64,000 bases of DNA from Oryzobacter faecalis (GCF_046764005.1 NZ_JBKOFW010000011.1:1-64000); one strand, 5' to 3'. Counted from the stretch's first letter, positions 38,950 to 47,252 are shown. A program made the numbers and translations. Notes: generated by a model from the letters alone, not told the origin.

Positions 38950-39453
38950 CTACGAAGCGACGTCCCATCCGGCGCCCGTCCTCGGTGCGTACCAGTTGGG
39001 TTCCTTGGCGAAGGCCCAGGTCGCCTCGCGGTTCCACCACCACAGCGGCGGCCGGGAGACCTGGCCGGTCGGGTGGTGCGCCGGAAACCGTCTGGACCCG
39101 TCACGCGTGCGCGCCAGCAGCTCGGTCCGAGGCCAGTAGCCGGGCGCGACGACCGTGCCGTGCCCGGCGGGCTCCTCGCCCTCGGGCGCCCGGTGGCAGA
39201 GCCGGAGCTCGAAGGCGGTGCCGTCGAGGGCGTGGACGACATCGCCGAGCTTGAGGTCGCCGGCGTGCGCCTCGAGCCGGGCGACCATCGCGTTCGTGAG
39301 TCCTCGGCGGACCGCGTAGGCCCGTTGGCTCAGGTGGAGCCGACGGCGGTCGGCGCGGAGCGCGAGGCCGATCTCCTGCGCGAGGTCGAGTCGGGTCCTC
39401 GCCGTCAGGAGCTGGTCCGCGAAGGTGGGCCAGGTGCGTGGAGTGGGTGTCAT
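38950..39453 (-). CDS. XRE-type helix-turn-helix protein
   Basis: The 167-residue protein has an XRE-like helix-turn-helix (~25-60) with Leu-Ser-Gln-Arg-Ala-Tyr-Ala. The C-terminal half is Trp-rich (Leu-Trp-Trp-Trp-Asn-Arg) and not recognised. ATG 39451-39453 is chosen; another ATG at 39466-39468 is possible. The frame stays open through the tandem repeat up to 39819, but that extension is low-complexity. The gene converges with murB. Confidence 0.7.
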   Translation of the reverse strand: MTPTPRTWPTFADQLLTARTRLDLAQEIGLALRADRRRLHLSQRAYAVRRGLTNAMVARLEAHAGDLKLGDVVHALDGTAFELRLCHRAPEGEEPAGHGTVVAPGYWPRTELLARTRDGSRRFPAHHPTGQVSRPPLWWWNREATWAFAKEPNWYAPRTGAGWDVAS

Positions 39454-39989
39454 GGGTCGACGATCCATTCCGCGCAGGCGAGCGGGTAGGGGCGCCGAGC
39501 ATCTGTGGAAAGCCGGTCCGCCGGTGGGCAGGTGTGGACGAAGGGGGTGCACCGCGACCCTCCGTGAGTCGCTACGCATTGCTTCCCCTGACGGAGCGAA
39601 GTGCGGTGCTCCGCCTGTCGGAGCGAAGTGCGGTGCTCCGCCTGTCGGAGCGAAGTGCGGTGCTCCGCCTGTCGGAGCGAAGTGCGGTGCTCCGCCTGTC
39701 GGAGCGAAGTGCGGTGCTCCGCCTGTCGGAGCGAAGTGCGGTGCTCCGCCTGTCGGAGCGAAGTGCGGTGCTCCGCCTGTCGGAGCGAAGTCAGCTGCAC
39801 CCCCCGGTGAGGCACACATCGCTACTTCGCGTGGGGAGGCAGCTCGCTGGGCGTTGTGGGGCGGCGCAGAGGTGGGTGCTTCCCAAGGGGACGCAGTGCG
39901 AGGTGCTTCCCGAGGAGAAGCGAAGCGTACTGATCGAGCAGGGTGGTGGTCCGCGCCTCCGCGAGGGTCGACCGGGTCACGAGCGGGCG
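39454..39989. other. Repeat-rich intergenic stretch between XRE and adenosine deaminase genes
   Basis: This 536-bp stretch has no convincing gene. Its core is the 27-bp tandem array. Degenerate relatives of the unit flank it (for example GAGCGAA just before 39601 and GTGCTTCCC...GAAGCGAAG between ~39870 and 39930). All long open frames here follow from the 9-codon period of the repeat. Confidence 0.7.
39601..39789. repeat. Seven perfect tandem copies of a 27-bp hairpin-forming unit
   Basis: The 27-bp unit, which begins GTGCGGTGCTCCGCCTGTCG, occurs seven times without a mismatch, starting at 39601, 39628, 39655, 39682, 39709, 39736 and 39763. Each holds GCTCCG-CCTGT-CGGAGC, a 6-bp hairpin. 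The period is nine codons, so both strands have repeating nonapeptide frames. It is not a CRISPR array because there are no spacers. Confidence 0.95.
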
Positions 39990-41042
39990 TCAGCCCGTCG
40001 TGTCCAGCCAGGCGGCGATGTCACGCTCGGCGGCGGTGCGGATGTCGGAGGGGGCCCGGCTGGCGGCCAGCGACGCGCGGGCCAGGTCGGCGAGCTCGGC
40101 GTCCGAGAAGTCGTGGTCGGCGCGCGCCGAGGCGTACTGGTCGGTGAGCCGCGACCCGAAGATCAGCGGGTCGTCGGCCCCCAGCGCCACGCGCGCCCCC
40201 GCGGAGACCAGCCGCCGCAGCGGGACGTCGCCGGCCTCGTCGAAGACCCCGAGGGCCACGTTCGACAGCGGACACACCTCCAGCGCCACCCCGGCGGCCA
40301 CGACCCGGTCCAGCACCGCCGGGTCCTCCACCGACCGCACGCCGTGGCCGAGGCGGTCGGGGGCCATCGCCTCGAGGGTCGCCGCAACGGCCTCCGCCCC
40401 GAGCAGCTCCCCCGCGTGCGGGACCAGGGCCAGCCCGGCCCGCCGCGCGATCCGGAAGGCCGCGCCGAACTCCGCCGTGTCACCGCGTCGCTCGTCGTTC
40501 GACAGCCCGAACCCGACCACCGACCCCGCACCGGAGCCGGCGTACGAGGCCGCGAGCCGGGCCAGCGTCCGGGCCTCGAGAGGATGACGCATCCGGCTCG
40601 CCGCCACGACGACCCCCACCGAGGCGGCACCCGGAACCGCGGACACCGACCGGGCCTCGTCCAGGACGATCTCGAGGGCAGGCGTGATGCCGCCGACGAA
40701 GGGGGCGTACGACGTGGGGTCGACCTGCAGCTCCAGCCACCGCGACCCCTCGGCCCCGTCGTCCACGGCGGCCTCGCGCACGATCCGCCGCATCGCGTCC
40801 TCGCCGCGCACGGTCGCCCGCGCGGCGTCGTAGAGCCGCTGGAACCGGAACCAGCCGCGGGCGTCGGCCGCGTCGAAGCGCGGCGGCCAGCCGGTCGTCA
40901 GGGACGACGGCAGCCGGATGCCCTGGCGCTCGGCGAGGTCGCGAACCGTCGCGACCCGCATCGAACCGGTGAAGTGGAGGTGGAGGTGCGCCTTCGGCAG
41001 GTCGGTGACCGACCGCGTCGGCGGAGGAACGGCGTCGGTCAC
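39990..41042 (-). CDS. add: Adenosine deaminase family protein
   Basis: The 350-residue amidohydrolase has the metal motif His-Leu-His-Leu-His-Phe (~19-24), Pro-His-Ala-Gly-Glu, Arg-Leu-Gly-His-Gly, Cys-Pro-Leu-Ser-Asn and Gly-Ala-Asp-Asp-Pro. These match adenosine/adenine deaminases. The substrate (adenosine or other purine) is inferred. It overlaps the DUF5709 gene upstream by 4 bp. Confidence 0.88.
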   Translation of the reverse strand: MTDAVPPPTRSVTDLPKAHLHLHFTGSMRVATVRDLAERQGIRLPSSLTTGWPPRFDAADARGWFRFQRLYDAARATVRGEDAMRRIVREAAVDDGAEGSRWLELQVDPTSYAPFVGGITPALEIVLDEARSVSAVPGAASVGVVVAASRMRHPLEARTLARLAASYAGSGAGSVVGFGLSNDERRGDTAEFGAAFRIARRAGLALVPHAGELLGAEAVAATLEAMAPDRLGHGVRSVEDPAVLDRVVAAGVALEVCPLSNVALGVFDEAGDVPLRRLVSAGARVALGADDPLIFGSRLTDQYASARADHDFSDAELADLARASLAASRAPSDIRTAAERDIAAWLDTTG

Positions 41043-41497
41043 TCCTCGTCGACCACGTCGCCGACCTCGGGGTCGCCGACGACGTGCATCGCCGCCTCCT
41101 CGGCCGGCCCCCCCGTGCCGGACCCGGCGCCGTCGACCGCGCCCTCGCCCTCGTCGCCGAGCCAGTCGTCCTCGGCCGCGATGCTGTCGGGGTCGTCCCC
41201 GCCCACCCGCGCCACGTCCTCGTCGAGGCCGCTCTCGTTGTCGGGCGCCCCGTACGCGGTGCCCTCCTCGGGCACCTCCTGGTGGATCCGCTCCTCGATC
41301 GTCTCGTCGCGCGCCTGTTCCTCGGCCGTGACGCCGTGGGCCAGTGAGCCGTGCAGACGCTCGGGCGGCGAGTACCCCTCGTCGAGCACGTCGTCGGGGC
41401 CCCCCTGCTCCAGGGTGTCCTCGGGCTGGAGCTGGTCCTCGTCGTCCACGCTGTACGAGCCCAGGTCGTCGGTCAGGTCTTCCGGCTGGTCGGACAT
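41039..41497 (-). CDS. DUF5709 acidic protein
   Basis: The 152-residue protein is very acidic and shows the DUF5709 segment Asp-Val-Leu-Asp-Glu-Gly-Tyr-Ser-Pro-Pro-Glu-Arg near residues 35-46. It has no signal or membrane segment and its function is unknown. TAGGGT (complement of 41504-41509) lies 6 nt before the ATG and overlaps the stop codon of the aminotransferase, so the DUF5709-add unit probably has its own leaderless promoter. Confidence 0.8.
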   Translation of the reverse strand: MSDQPEDLTDDLGSYSVDDEDQLQPEDTLEQGGPDDVLDEGYSPPERLHGSLAHGVTAEEQARDETIEERIHQEVPEEGTAYGAPDNESGLDEDVARVGGDDPDSIAAEDDWLGDEGEGAVDGAGSGTGGPAEEAAMHVVGDPEVGDVVDEE

Positions 41498-41506
41498 GGC
41501 CTCACC

Positions 41507-42802
41507 CTACGCGCGGGTCAGGGCCTCCGCGGTGGCGAGGGCGACGCAGGTGGCGACGCCCGCCATCGCCGTCTCGACCTCCGCCAGGACGGGGAAGGAC
41601 GGGGCGAGCCGGATGTTGCGGTCGCGGGGGTCATGGCCCAGGGGGAAGGACGCGCCGGCCGGCGTGAGCGCGATGCCGGCCTCCTTGGCGAGCTCGACGA
41701 CCCGGGTCGCGCAGCCGTCGAGGACGTCGAGGCTGACGAAGTAGCCACCGGCCGGGCGGGTCCACTCGGCGACCCCGAGGCCGGCGAGCTCGGCGGTCAG
41801 CGCGGCATCGACCGCCGCGAACTTCGGCGCGAGGATCGCCCGGTGCCTGCGCATGTGCTGGCGCACGCCGTCGGCCGACCCGAAGAACTGGACGTGGCGG
41901 AGGTGGTTGACCTTGTCCGGCCCGATCGAGGCGAACTGCTGGTGCGCCAGGTACTCCTTGACGTTCTCGCGCGACGCCGCGAGGAAGGCGACCCCGGCGC
42001 CGGCGAAGGTGATCTTGCTCGTCGACGCGAACATGACCGGACGGTGAGGGTGACCGGCGGCTGAGGTCAGCGACAGGATGTCGGCCGACTTCGCCTCGTC
42101 CTCGGTGAGGTGGTGGAAGGCGTAGGCGTTGTCCCAGAAGATGCGGAAGTCGGGGGCGGCGGTCGGCATCGACGCGAGCCGGCTGGCGACCTCCTGCGAG
42201 ACCACCGAGCCGGCCGGGTTCGCGTAGGTCGGCACGATCCAGATGCCCTTGACCGACGGGTCGTCCCGGACCAGCTCCTCCACCGCGGCCACGTCCGGCC
42301 CGTCGGGGAGCATCGGCACGGTGACCATCTCGATGCCGTAGGACGCGAGCATCGTGAAGTGCCGGTCGTACCCGGGCACCGGGCAGACGAAGGTCACCTT
42401 CTCCTCGTCCCTCCACGGGCGCGGCGAGTCCAGGCCACCGTGGAGCAGGTGCTGGACGAGGACGTCGTGCATCATCGTCAGGCTCGACGAGCCGCCGGCG
42501 ACGACCTGGTCCGGGTCGACCCAGAGCAGCTCGGCGAACATCTCGCGCAGCTCGCGCAGACCGTTCAGCCCGCCGTAGTTGCGCACGTCGGTGCCGTCGG
42601 CGTCGACGTGACCGCGGGGGAGCGAGAGGAGCTCCTCGGACAGGTCGAGCTGCTCGGCGGACGGCTTCCCGCGGGTGAGGTCGAGCTTCAGCCCGCGGTC
42701 CTTGAGTGCCGCGTACTCGCGGCGCTGCTCGTCGAGGAAGGCCGCGAGCTCCTCGGGGGAGCGGTCGGCGAGGGGGGTCCGGGCGGTGGTCTGCTCGCTC
42801 AC
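41507..42802 (-). CDS. Class I/II PLP-dependent aminotransferase, AspT-like
   Basis: The 431-residue enzyme belongs to a fold-type I aminotransferase group common in actinobacteria and related to the aspartate aminotransferase of Corynebacterium. The PLP Lys is in Ser-Thr-Ser-Lys-Ile-Thr-Phe; Asp-Asn-Ala-Tyr binds the cofactor and Asn-Tyr-Gly-Gly-Leu-Asn the substrate. The start is GTG (complement of 42800-42802). It lies upstream of the DUF5709-add pair on the same strand. Confidence 0.88.
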   Translation of the reverse strand: MSEQTTARTPLADRSPEELAAFLDEQRREYAALKDRGLKLDLTRGKPSAEQLDLSEELLSLPRGHVDADGTDVRNYGGLNGLRELREMFAELLWVDPDQVVAGGSSSLTMMHDVLVQHLLHGGLDSPRPWRDEEKVTFVCPVPGYDRHFTMLASYGIEMVTVPMLPDGPDVAAVEELVRDDPSVKGIWIVPTYANPAGSVVSQEVASRLASMPTAAPDFRIFWDNAYAFHHLTEDEAKSADILSLTSAAGHPHRPVMFASTSKITFAGAGVAFLAASRENVKEYLAHQQFASIGPDKVNHLRHVQFFGSADGVRQHMRRHRAILAPKFAAVDAALTAELAGLGVAEWTRPAGGYFVSLDVLDGCATRVVELAKEAGIALTPAGASFPLGHDPRDRNIRLAPSFPVLAEVETAMAGVATCVALATAEALTRA

Positions 42803-42910
42803 GCGGCCATCGTCCCAGACCGCCCACGGGACCGGGGAGGGCTCCCCACGGCGTGGGACGAGGGCCGTGCCCCGGCCCGGGCGGGTTCGCGATCGGGCCG
42901 GGGCGTCACG

Positions 42911-42916
42911 TATGCT
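42911..42916 (+). promoter_or_regulatory. -10 of the tRNA-Trp/secE promoter
   Basis: TATGCT is an extended-type -10 in the spacer between the divergent aminotransferase gene and tRNA-Trp. It lies about 90 nt before the tRNA and can drive the tRNA, secE and nusG together. Confidence 0.55.
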
Positions 42917-42973
42917 TGCCGTTCGGTGTGGCCACGAGGCTCTGCCCTGCCCCGGCAGGCGAGCGGTCGCACC

Positions 42974-43002
42974 ACGGAGCACCACCCAACCGGGTGCTCC
43001 GT
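42974..43002 (+). other. 10-bp perfect hairpin abutting tRNA-Trp
   Basis: ACGGAGCACC (42974-42983) pairs with GGTGCTCCGT (42993-43002) across a 9-nt loop. The 3' arm ends at the base before tRNA position 1. It may affect 5' processing or transcription of the tRNA. Confidence 0.7.
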
Positions 43003-43075
43003 AGGGCAGTGGCTCAATTGGTAGAGCACCGGTCTCCAAAACCGGCGGTTGGGGGTTCGAGTCCCTCCTGCCCTG
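43003..43075 (+). tRNA. tRNA-Trp (anticodon CCA)
   Basis: AGGGCAG pairs with CTGCCCT; the discriminator is G43075. The anticodon loop CTCCAAA gives CCA. Its position ahead of secE is conserved in actinobacteria. Confidence 0.95.
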
Positions 43076-43190
43076 CGTCGCACGTGTGGTTCGTCCACGA
43101 CTGCGCCCCGCCTCCACGGACGGGGTGCCTTCGCGGTCGTGCCGCGCCGAGGCACCCGACAGACCAGCCAGAGAACCGTGAAGAGGCATC

Positions 43191-43460
43191 GTGACCGACG
43201 TCGGCCAGACGAGGACTCCCTCCCGCCCCGCCAAGGGCACGGAGGGCGGCGGCAACCCCGTCGCCCGGTGGTTCCGCGCGCTCGGGCTGTTCGTCAGCCA
43301 GATCCTCGACGAGCTCCGCAAGGTCGTCCGCCCGACTCGCTCCGAGCTGTGGAACTACACGCTCGTCGTCGTCGTGTTCGTCACGGTGATGATGGCGCTG
43401 GTCTCCGGGGTCGACTTCGGCTTCAGCAAGCTCGTCGGCCTGGTGTTCGGCTCGGACTGA
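43191..43460 (+). CDS. secE: Preprotein translocase subunit SecE
   Basis: The 89-residue protein has a charged N-terminus, the conserved Glu-Leu-Arg-Lys-Val-Val-Arg-Pro-Thr motif and one C-terminal membrane span. It stabilises SecY in the SecYEG channel. The GTG start has a GAAGAGG site upstream. nusG follows after 65 bp. Confidence 0.95.
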   Translation: MTDVGQTRTPSRPAKGTEGGGNPVARWFRALGLFVSQILDELRKVVRPTRSELWNYTLVVVVFVTVMMALVSGVDFGFSKLVGLVFGSD

Positions 43461-43525
43461 CGCCGCGCCCGTCGAGCGCCGTCCGCCCAGCCCGCCCAGA
43501 CCACCGCAACCAGGAAGAGGTCACC

Positions 43526-44437
43526 GTGTCCGACCAGAGGACCGACACCCCCGACGTGGCGTCCGACGACGCCCCCGAGGTGCTGCCCGACAGCGTGACG
43601 GAGTCGTCGCGCGAGGCCGACTCGGTCTCGGAGGGCTACGACTCGGCCATCGGCACCGAGACCGTCGAGAAGGACGAGGACGACCTCGTCGGCGACATGG
43701 CGCCCGCCCCCGGTGACGACGACGAGGCCGACGGCTTCGCCCGTGAGGACGAGGCCACCGCCCCGGCCGACGAGACCCCCACCGCCACCACCGACGAGGA
43801 CGGCGACGTCCTCCCCGAGGGCGTCGACGCCGTCAAGGCGTTCAAGGACGACCTCGCGAGCCGGGTCGGCGACTGGTACGTCGTGCACTCCTACGCGGGG
43901 TACGAGAACCGCGTCAAGGCCAACCTCGAGACCCGGATCACCTCCCTCAACATGGAGGACTACATCTTCGAGATCCAGGTCCCGATGGAGGAGGTCACCG
44001 AGATCAAGAGCGGTCAGCGCAAGCTGGTCCGCCGCGTCCGGATGCCCGGCTACGTCCTCGTCCGCATGGACCTGACCGACGAGTCGTGGGGCGCCGTGCG
44101 CCACACCCCGGGCGTCACCGGGTTCGTCGGTAACGCGCACCAGCCGGTGCCGCTCACCCTCGACGAGGTCTACGGGATGATCAAGCCCGCCGACCTCGAG
44201 GCCGCCGCCGCGCCCGCCGCGGGTGGCCAGGCCGCCGCCGGCGGCGCGACCCGCGAGGCGACCGTCGTCGACTTCGAGGTCGGCGAGTCGGTCACCGTCA
44301 TGGACGGTCCGTTCGAGACCCTCCCGGCGACGATCTCCGAGATCAACCCCGACACCCAGAAGCTCAAGGTGCTCGTCTCGATCTTCGGCCGGGAGACCCC
44401 GGTCGAGCTCTCCTTCAGCCAGGTCGCCAAGATCTGA
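43526..44437 (+). CDS. nusG: Transcription termination/antitermination factor NusG
   Basis: The 303-residue protein has an acidic ~110-residue N-terminal extension typical of actinobacteria. The NGN domain (~113-220) begins Trp-Tyr-Val-Val-His-Ser-Tyr-Ala-Gly-Tyr-Glu. The KOW domain at the end has Val-Thr-Val-Met-Asp-Gly-Pro-Phe. The start is GTG 43526 with AGGAAGAGG upstream; the frame is open before it but not coding-like. Confidence 0.95.
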   Translation: MSDQRTDTPDVASDDAPEVLPDSVTESSREADSVSEGYDSAIGTETVEKDEDDLVGDMAPAPGDDDEADGFAREDEATAPADETPTATTDEDGDVLPEGVDAVKAFKDDLASRVGDWYVVHSYAGYENRVKANLETRITSLNMEDYIFEIQVPMEEVTEIKSGQRKLVRRVRMPGYVLVRMDLTDESWGAVRHTPGVTGFVGNAHQPVPLTLDEVYGMIKPADLEAAAAPAAGGQAAAGGATREATVVDFEVGESVTVMDGPFETLPATISEINPDTQKLKVLVSIFGRETPVELSFSQVAKI

Positions 44438-44447
44438 GCCGCTGAGG

Positions 44448-44471
44448 AGCCCCGCCCCGGGGTCCGGGGCT
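44448..44471 (+). promoter_or_regulatory. Hairpin between nusG and rplK
   Basis: AGCCCCG (44448-44454) pairs with CGGGGCT (44465-44471) around an inner CCCC/GGGG. It could be a terminator of nusG or part of the L1-controlled leader of rplK-rplA; no L1-site consensus was verified. Confidence 0.5.
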
Positions 44472-44526
44472 GCAAAGGGGTCATCGCCCACGGCGTCGGC
44501 CCACCACCACCAGAACAAGGACAGAC

Positions 44527-44958
44527 ATGCCCCCCAAGAAGAAGGTCTCCGGCTACATCAACCTGCAGATCCAGGCAGGTGCCGCGACCCCCGCGCCCCC
44601 GGTCGGCCCCGCGCTCGGTCAGCACGGCGTCAACATCATGGAGTTCGTCAAGGCGTACAACGCGGCGACCGAGCACCAGCGCGGCAGCATCATCCCCGTC
44701 GTCATCACGGTCTACGAAGACCGGTCCTTCACCTTCATCACCAAGACGCCCCCGGCGTCGGAGCTGATCAAGAAGGCCGCGGGCGTCCAGAAGGGCTCCG
44801 GCGAGCCGCACAAGGTCAAGGCCGGCAAGCTGACCAAGGACCAGGTCCGCGAGATCGCCGAGACCAAGATGCCCGACCTCAACGCCAACGACGTCGACGC
44901 CGCGATGAAGATCATCGCCGGCACCGCCCGTCAGATGGGCATCGACACCGAGCTCTGA
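44527..44958 (+). CDS. rplK: 50S ribosomal protein L11
   Basis: The 143-residue protein has the full L11 sequence: Ala-Thr-Pro-Ala-Pro-Pro-Val-Gly-Pro-Ala-Leu-Gly-Gln near 20-32 and Gly-Thr-Ala-Arg-Gln-Met-Gly at the end. It forms part of the GTPase-associated centre. Start ATG 44527. Confidence 0.97.
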   Translation: MPPKKKVSGYINLQIQAGAATPAPPVGPALGQHGVNIMEFVKAYNAATEHQRGSIIPVVITVYEDRSFTFITKTPPASELIKKAAGVQKGSGEPHKVKAGKLTKDQVREIAETKMPDLNANDVDAAMKIIAGTARQMGIDTEL

Positions 44959-44972
44959 GCTCGGACCCCCAT

Positions 44973-44995
44973 CGGCCCGCCCCAGCGGCGGGCCG
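44973..44995 (+). terminator. Hairpin in the rplK-rplA spacer
   Basis: CGGCCCGCC (44973-44981) pairs with GGCGGGCCG (44987-44995). The 128-bp spacer is long for this pair, and this stem may act as partial terminator or as an RNA processing site. Confidence 0.45.
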
Positions 44996-45086
44996 GGGTG
45001 GGGCACCACGAGGGTGTCCCACCGGTGGCAGGGCCGGCGCTGGCCCGACGACCACGACTCCACACCGGAAGCACCAGGAGCAGCAC

Positions 45087-45809
45087 ATGAAGCGCAGCAA
45101 GGCCTACCGCGCCGCGAGCGAGAAGATCGACGCCGCGAAGCTCTACGCCCCCCTCGAGGCCGTCCGCCTCGCCAAGGAGACCGCGTCGGCGAAGTACGAC
45201 GAGACCGTCGAGGTCGCCATGCGCCTCGGCGTCGACCCCCGCAAGGCCGACCAGATGGTCCGCGGCACGGTCAACCTCCCGCACGGCACGGGCAAGACCG
45301 CCCGCGTCCTCGTCTTTGCCAACGGCGACAAGGCCGAGGCCGCCAAGGCCGCCGGCGCCGACCACGTCGGCTCCGACGACCTGCTCGAGAAGGTCGCCGG
45401 TGGCTGGCTCGACTTCGACGCCGTCGTCGCGACCCCTGACCTCATGGGCAAGGTCGGCCGCCTCGGCAAGGTCCTCGGCCCGCGCGGCCTCATGCCGAAC
45501 CCGAAGACCGGCACCGTCACCATGGACACCGCCAAGGCCGTCACCGACATCAAGGGCGGCAAGATCGAGTTCCGCGTCGACAAGCACGCGAACCTCCACT
45601 TCATCATCGGCAAGGCGTCCTTCGACGAGAAGGCGCTCGTCGAGAACTACGCCACCGCGCTCGAGGAGATCCTCCGCCTCAAGCCGGCCGCCTCGAAGGG
45701 CCGCTACATCACCAAGGCCACCCTGGCCACGACGATGGGCCCCGGCATCCCGCTCGACGCGAGCAAGACCCGCAACCTCCTCGTCGAGGAGGCCGCGGTC
45801 GAGGCCTGA
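45087..45809 (+). CDS. rplA: 50S ribosomal protein L1
   Basis: The 240-residue protein matches L1, with the signature Gly-Arg-Leu-Gly-Lys-Val-Leu-Gly-Pro-Arg-Gly-Leu-Met-Pro-Asn-Pro-Lys. L1 typically represses its own operon by binding leader mRNA. A CCAGGAG site precedes ATG 45087. Confidence 0.97.
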   Translation: MKRSKAYRAASEKIDAAKLYAPLEAVRLAKETASAKYDETVEVAMRLGVDPRKADQMVRGTVNLPHGTGKTARVLVFANGDKAEAAKAAGADHVGSDDLLEKVAGGWLDFDAVVATPDLMGKVGRLGKVLGPRGLMPNPKTGTVTMDTAKAVTDIKGGKIEFRVDKHANLHFIIGKASFDEKALVENYATALEEILRLKPAASKGRYITKATLATTMGPGIPLDASKTRNLLVEEAAVEA

Positions 45810-45821
45810 GCCACGCCGCAC

Positions 45822-45861
45822 CGGCGGAGCCCGTCACCCCTCGGGGTGGCGGGCTCCGCCG
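45822..45861 (+). terminator. Terminator of the L11-L1 operon
   Basis: CGGCGGAGCCCG (45822-45833) pairs with CGGGCTCCGCCG (45850-45861), and an inner CACCCC/GGGGTG extends the stem. Confidence 0.85.
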
Positions 45862-45887
45862 ATTTGGGAGGACGGTCCCCCCTCCCG

Positions 45888-45893
45888 TACCCT
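45888..45893 (+). promoter_or_regulatory. -10 of the rplJ-rplL promoter
   Basis: TACCCT lies just before the L10 leader, about 220 nt ahead of rplJ. No clear -35 was assigned. Confidence 0.45.
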
Positions 45894-45899
45894 TGGGGA

Positions 45900-46062
45900 C
45901 GACCGAAGACCGCCGGTTGTCCAGGGCTCCCGCCCGAGACCGAAGATCCCACCACCGGGTGGGGCGCCAGCGCAGGCCACGACGTTCGACTCGCGTCCCC
46001 CGGAGCATGCTCCGAGGCAGCGCGCCAGCGACGAGCCCCGTGCCCTGTGCCGGGGCTCTTTC
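45900..46062 (+). ncRNA. Ribosomal protein L10 leader
   Basis: The 5' leader of rplJ is about 200 nt. It ends in the hairpin AGCCCCG (46034-46040)/CGGGGCT (46051-46057) followed by CTTTCTC, as in L10 leaders of other actinobacteria. L10(L12)4 binds such leaders to cut expression. Limits are approximate. Confidence 0.6.
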
Positions 46063-46112
46063 TCGTGTGGCAGGCCTTCACCCGACGGTCCACACGACGG
46101 AAGGAGGCGCCC

Positions 46113-46757
46113 ATGTCTCGTGCCGACAAGGCCGCGGCGATCGCCGAGCTCAGCGAGAAGTTCAAGAGCTCGAACGCCGCCGTTCTCACGGAGTACCGCG
46201 GGCTCACGGTGAAGCAGATCACCGACCTGCGCAACTCCCTGCGGGGCAATGCGACCTACGCCGTGGTCAAGAACACGCTGACCGAGCTCGCCGCCAAGGA
46301 CGCCGGGGTGACCGCGTTCGACGGTCAGCTCGTCGGCCCGTCCGCGATCGCCTTCGTCGAGGGCGACCCGGTGGAGGCAGCCAAGGGTCTGCGTGACTTC
46401 GCCAAGGCCAACCCGCTCCTCGTGATCAAGGGCGGTGTGCTGGACGGCAAGGCCCTCAGCGCCGCCGAGATCACGAAGCTCGCGGACCTCGAGTCCCGCG
46501 AGGTCCTCCTCGCCAAGCTGGCCGGCGCCATGAACGCCTCGCTCAGCAAGGCGGTCTACCTCTTCGCCGCACCGCTGTCGCAGGCCGCTCGCACGGTCGA
46601 CGCGCTGCGCGCGAAGGTCGAGACGGAGGGGCCGGTCTCCGGTTCCGCCGCCCCGGCCGTCGAGGAGACCACGACCGAGGCCGTCGAGGCCGAGGTCGAG
46701 ACCGAGGCCCCCGCGGCCGAGGCCACCGACGTCGCCGAGGGTGGCGACGCGAGCTGA
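46113..46757 (+). CDS. rplJ: 50S ribosomal protein L10
   Basis: The 214-residue protein has the L10 core (1-175) and a Glu/Ala-rich actinobacterial tail. It holds L7/L12 dimers on the stalk. ATG 46113 follows a strong GAAGGAGG site. Confidence 0.96.
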   Translation: MSRADKAAAIAELSEKFKSSNAAVLTEYRGLTVKQITDLRNSLRGNATYAVVKNTLTELAAKDAGVTAFDGQLVGPSAIAFVEGDPVEAAKGLRDFAKANPLLVIKGGVLDGKALSAAEITKLADLESREVLLAKLAGAMNASLSKAVYLFAAPLSQAARTVDALRAKVETEGPVSGSAAPAVEETTTEAVEAEVETEAPAAEATDVAEGGDAS

Positions 46758-46824
46758 TCCCGCCAGGGATCCGGCTCACCCCAGTAACCGCCACTCACGG
46801 CACCACAACGAAAGGACGCCAGAC

Positions 46825-47217
46825 ATGGCCAAGCTCAGCACCACCGAGCTCCTTGACGCCTTCAAGGAGATGACCCTCATCGAGCTCTCCGAGTTCGTCA
46901 AGGAGTTCGAGGAGACCTTCGGCGTCACCGCCGCCGCCCCCGTCGCGGTTGCCGCTGCGGGCGCCCCGGCCGCTGGTGGCGGCGACGCCGCCGCCGTCGA
47001 GGAGCAGGACGAGTTCGACGTCGTCCTCGAGGCTGCCGGCGACAAGAAGATCGCCGTCATCAAGGAGGTCCGCGCGCTGACCTCCCTCGGCCTCAAGGAG
47101 GCCAAGGACCTCGTCGACGGCGCCCCCAAGCCCGTCCTCGAGAAGGTCGACAAGGCCTCGGCCGAGAAGGCCAAGGAGCAGCTCGAGGGCGCCGGGGCGA
47201 CCGTCACCCTCAAGTGA
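46825..47217 (+). CDS. rplL: 50S ribosomal protein L7/L12
   Basis: The 130-residue protein has the N-terminal dimer domain, an Ala/Gly-rich hinge (~40-55) and the C-terminal domain with Leu-Gly-Leu-Lys-Glu-Ala-Lys-Asp-Leu-Val. A GAAAGGA site precedes the ATG. A strong terminator follows. Confidence 0.97.
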   Translation: MAKLSTTELLDAFKEMTLIELSEFVKEFEETFGVTAAAPVAVAAAGAPAAGGGDAAAVEEQDEFDVVLEAAGDKKIAVIKEVRALTSLGLKEAKDLVDGAPKPVLEKVDKASAEKAKEQLEGAGATVTLK

Positions 47218-47252
47218 CCCGGTCCCCGCGAGGGGACTGAGCCACACCGCCG

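Noticed and set aside
39601..39789. CRISPR array
   Set aside because: Units are contiguous and identical with no spacers, and no cas genes are near.
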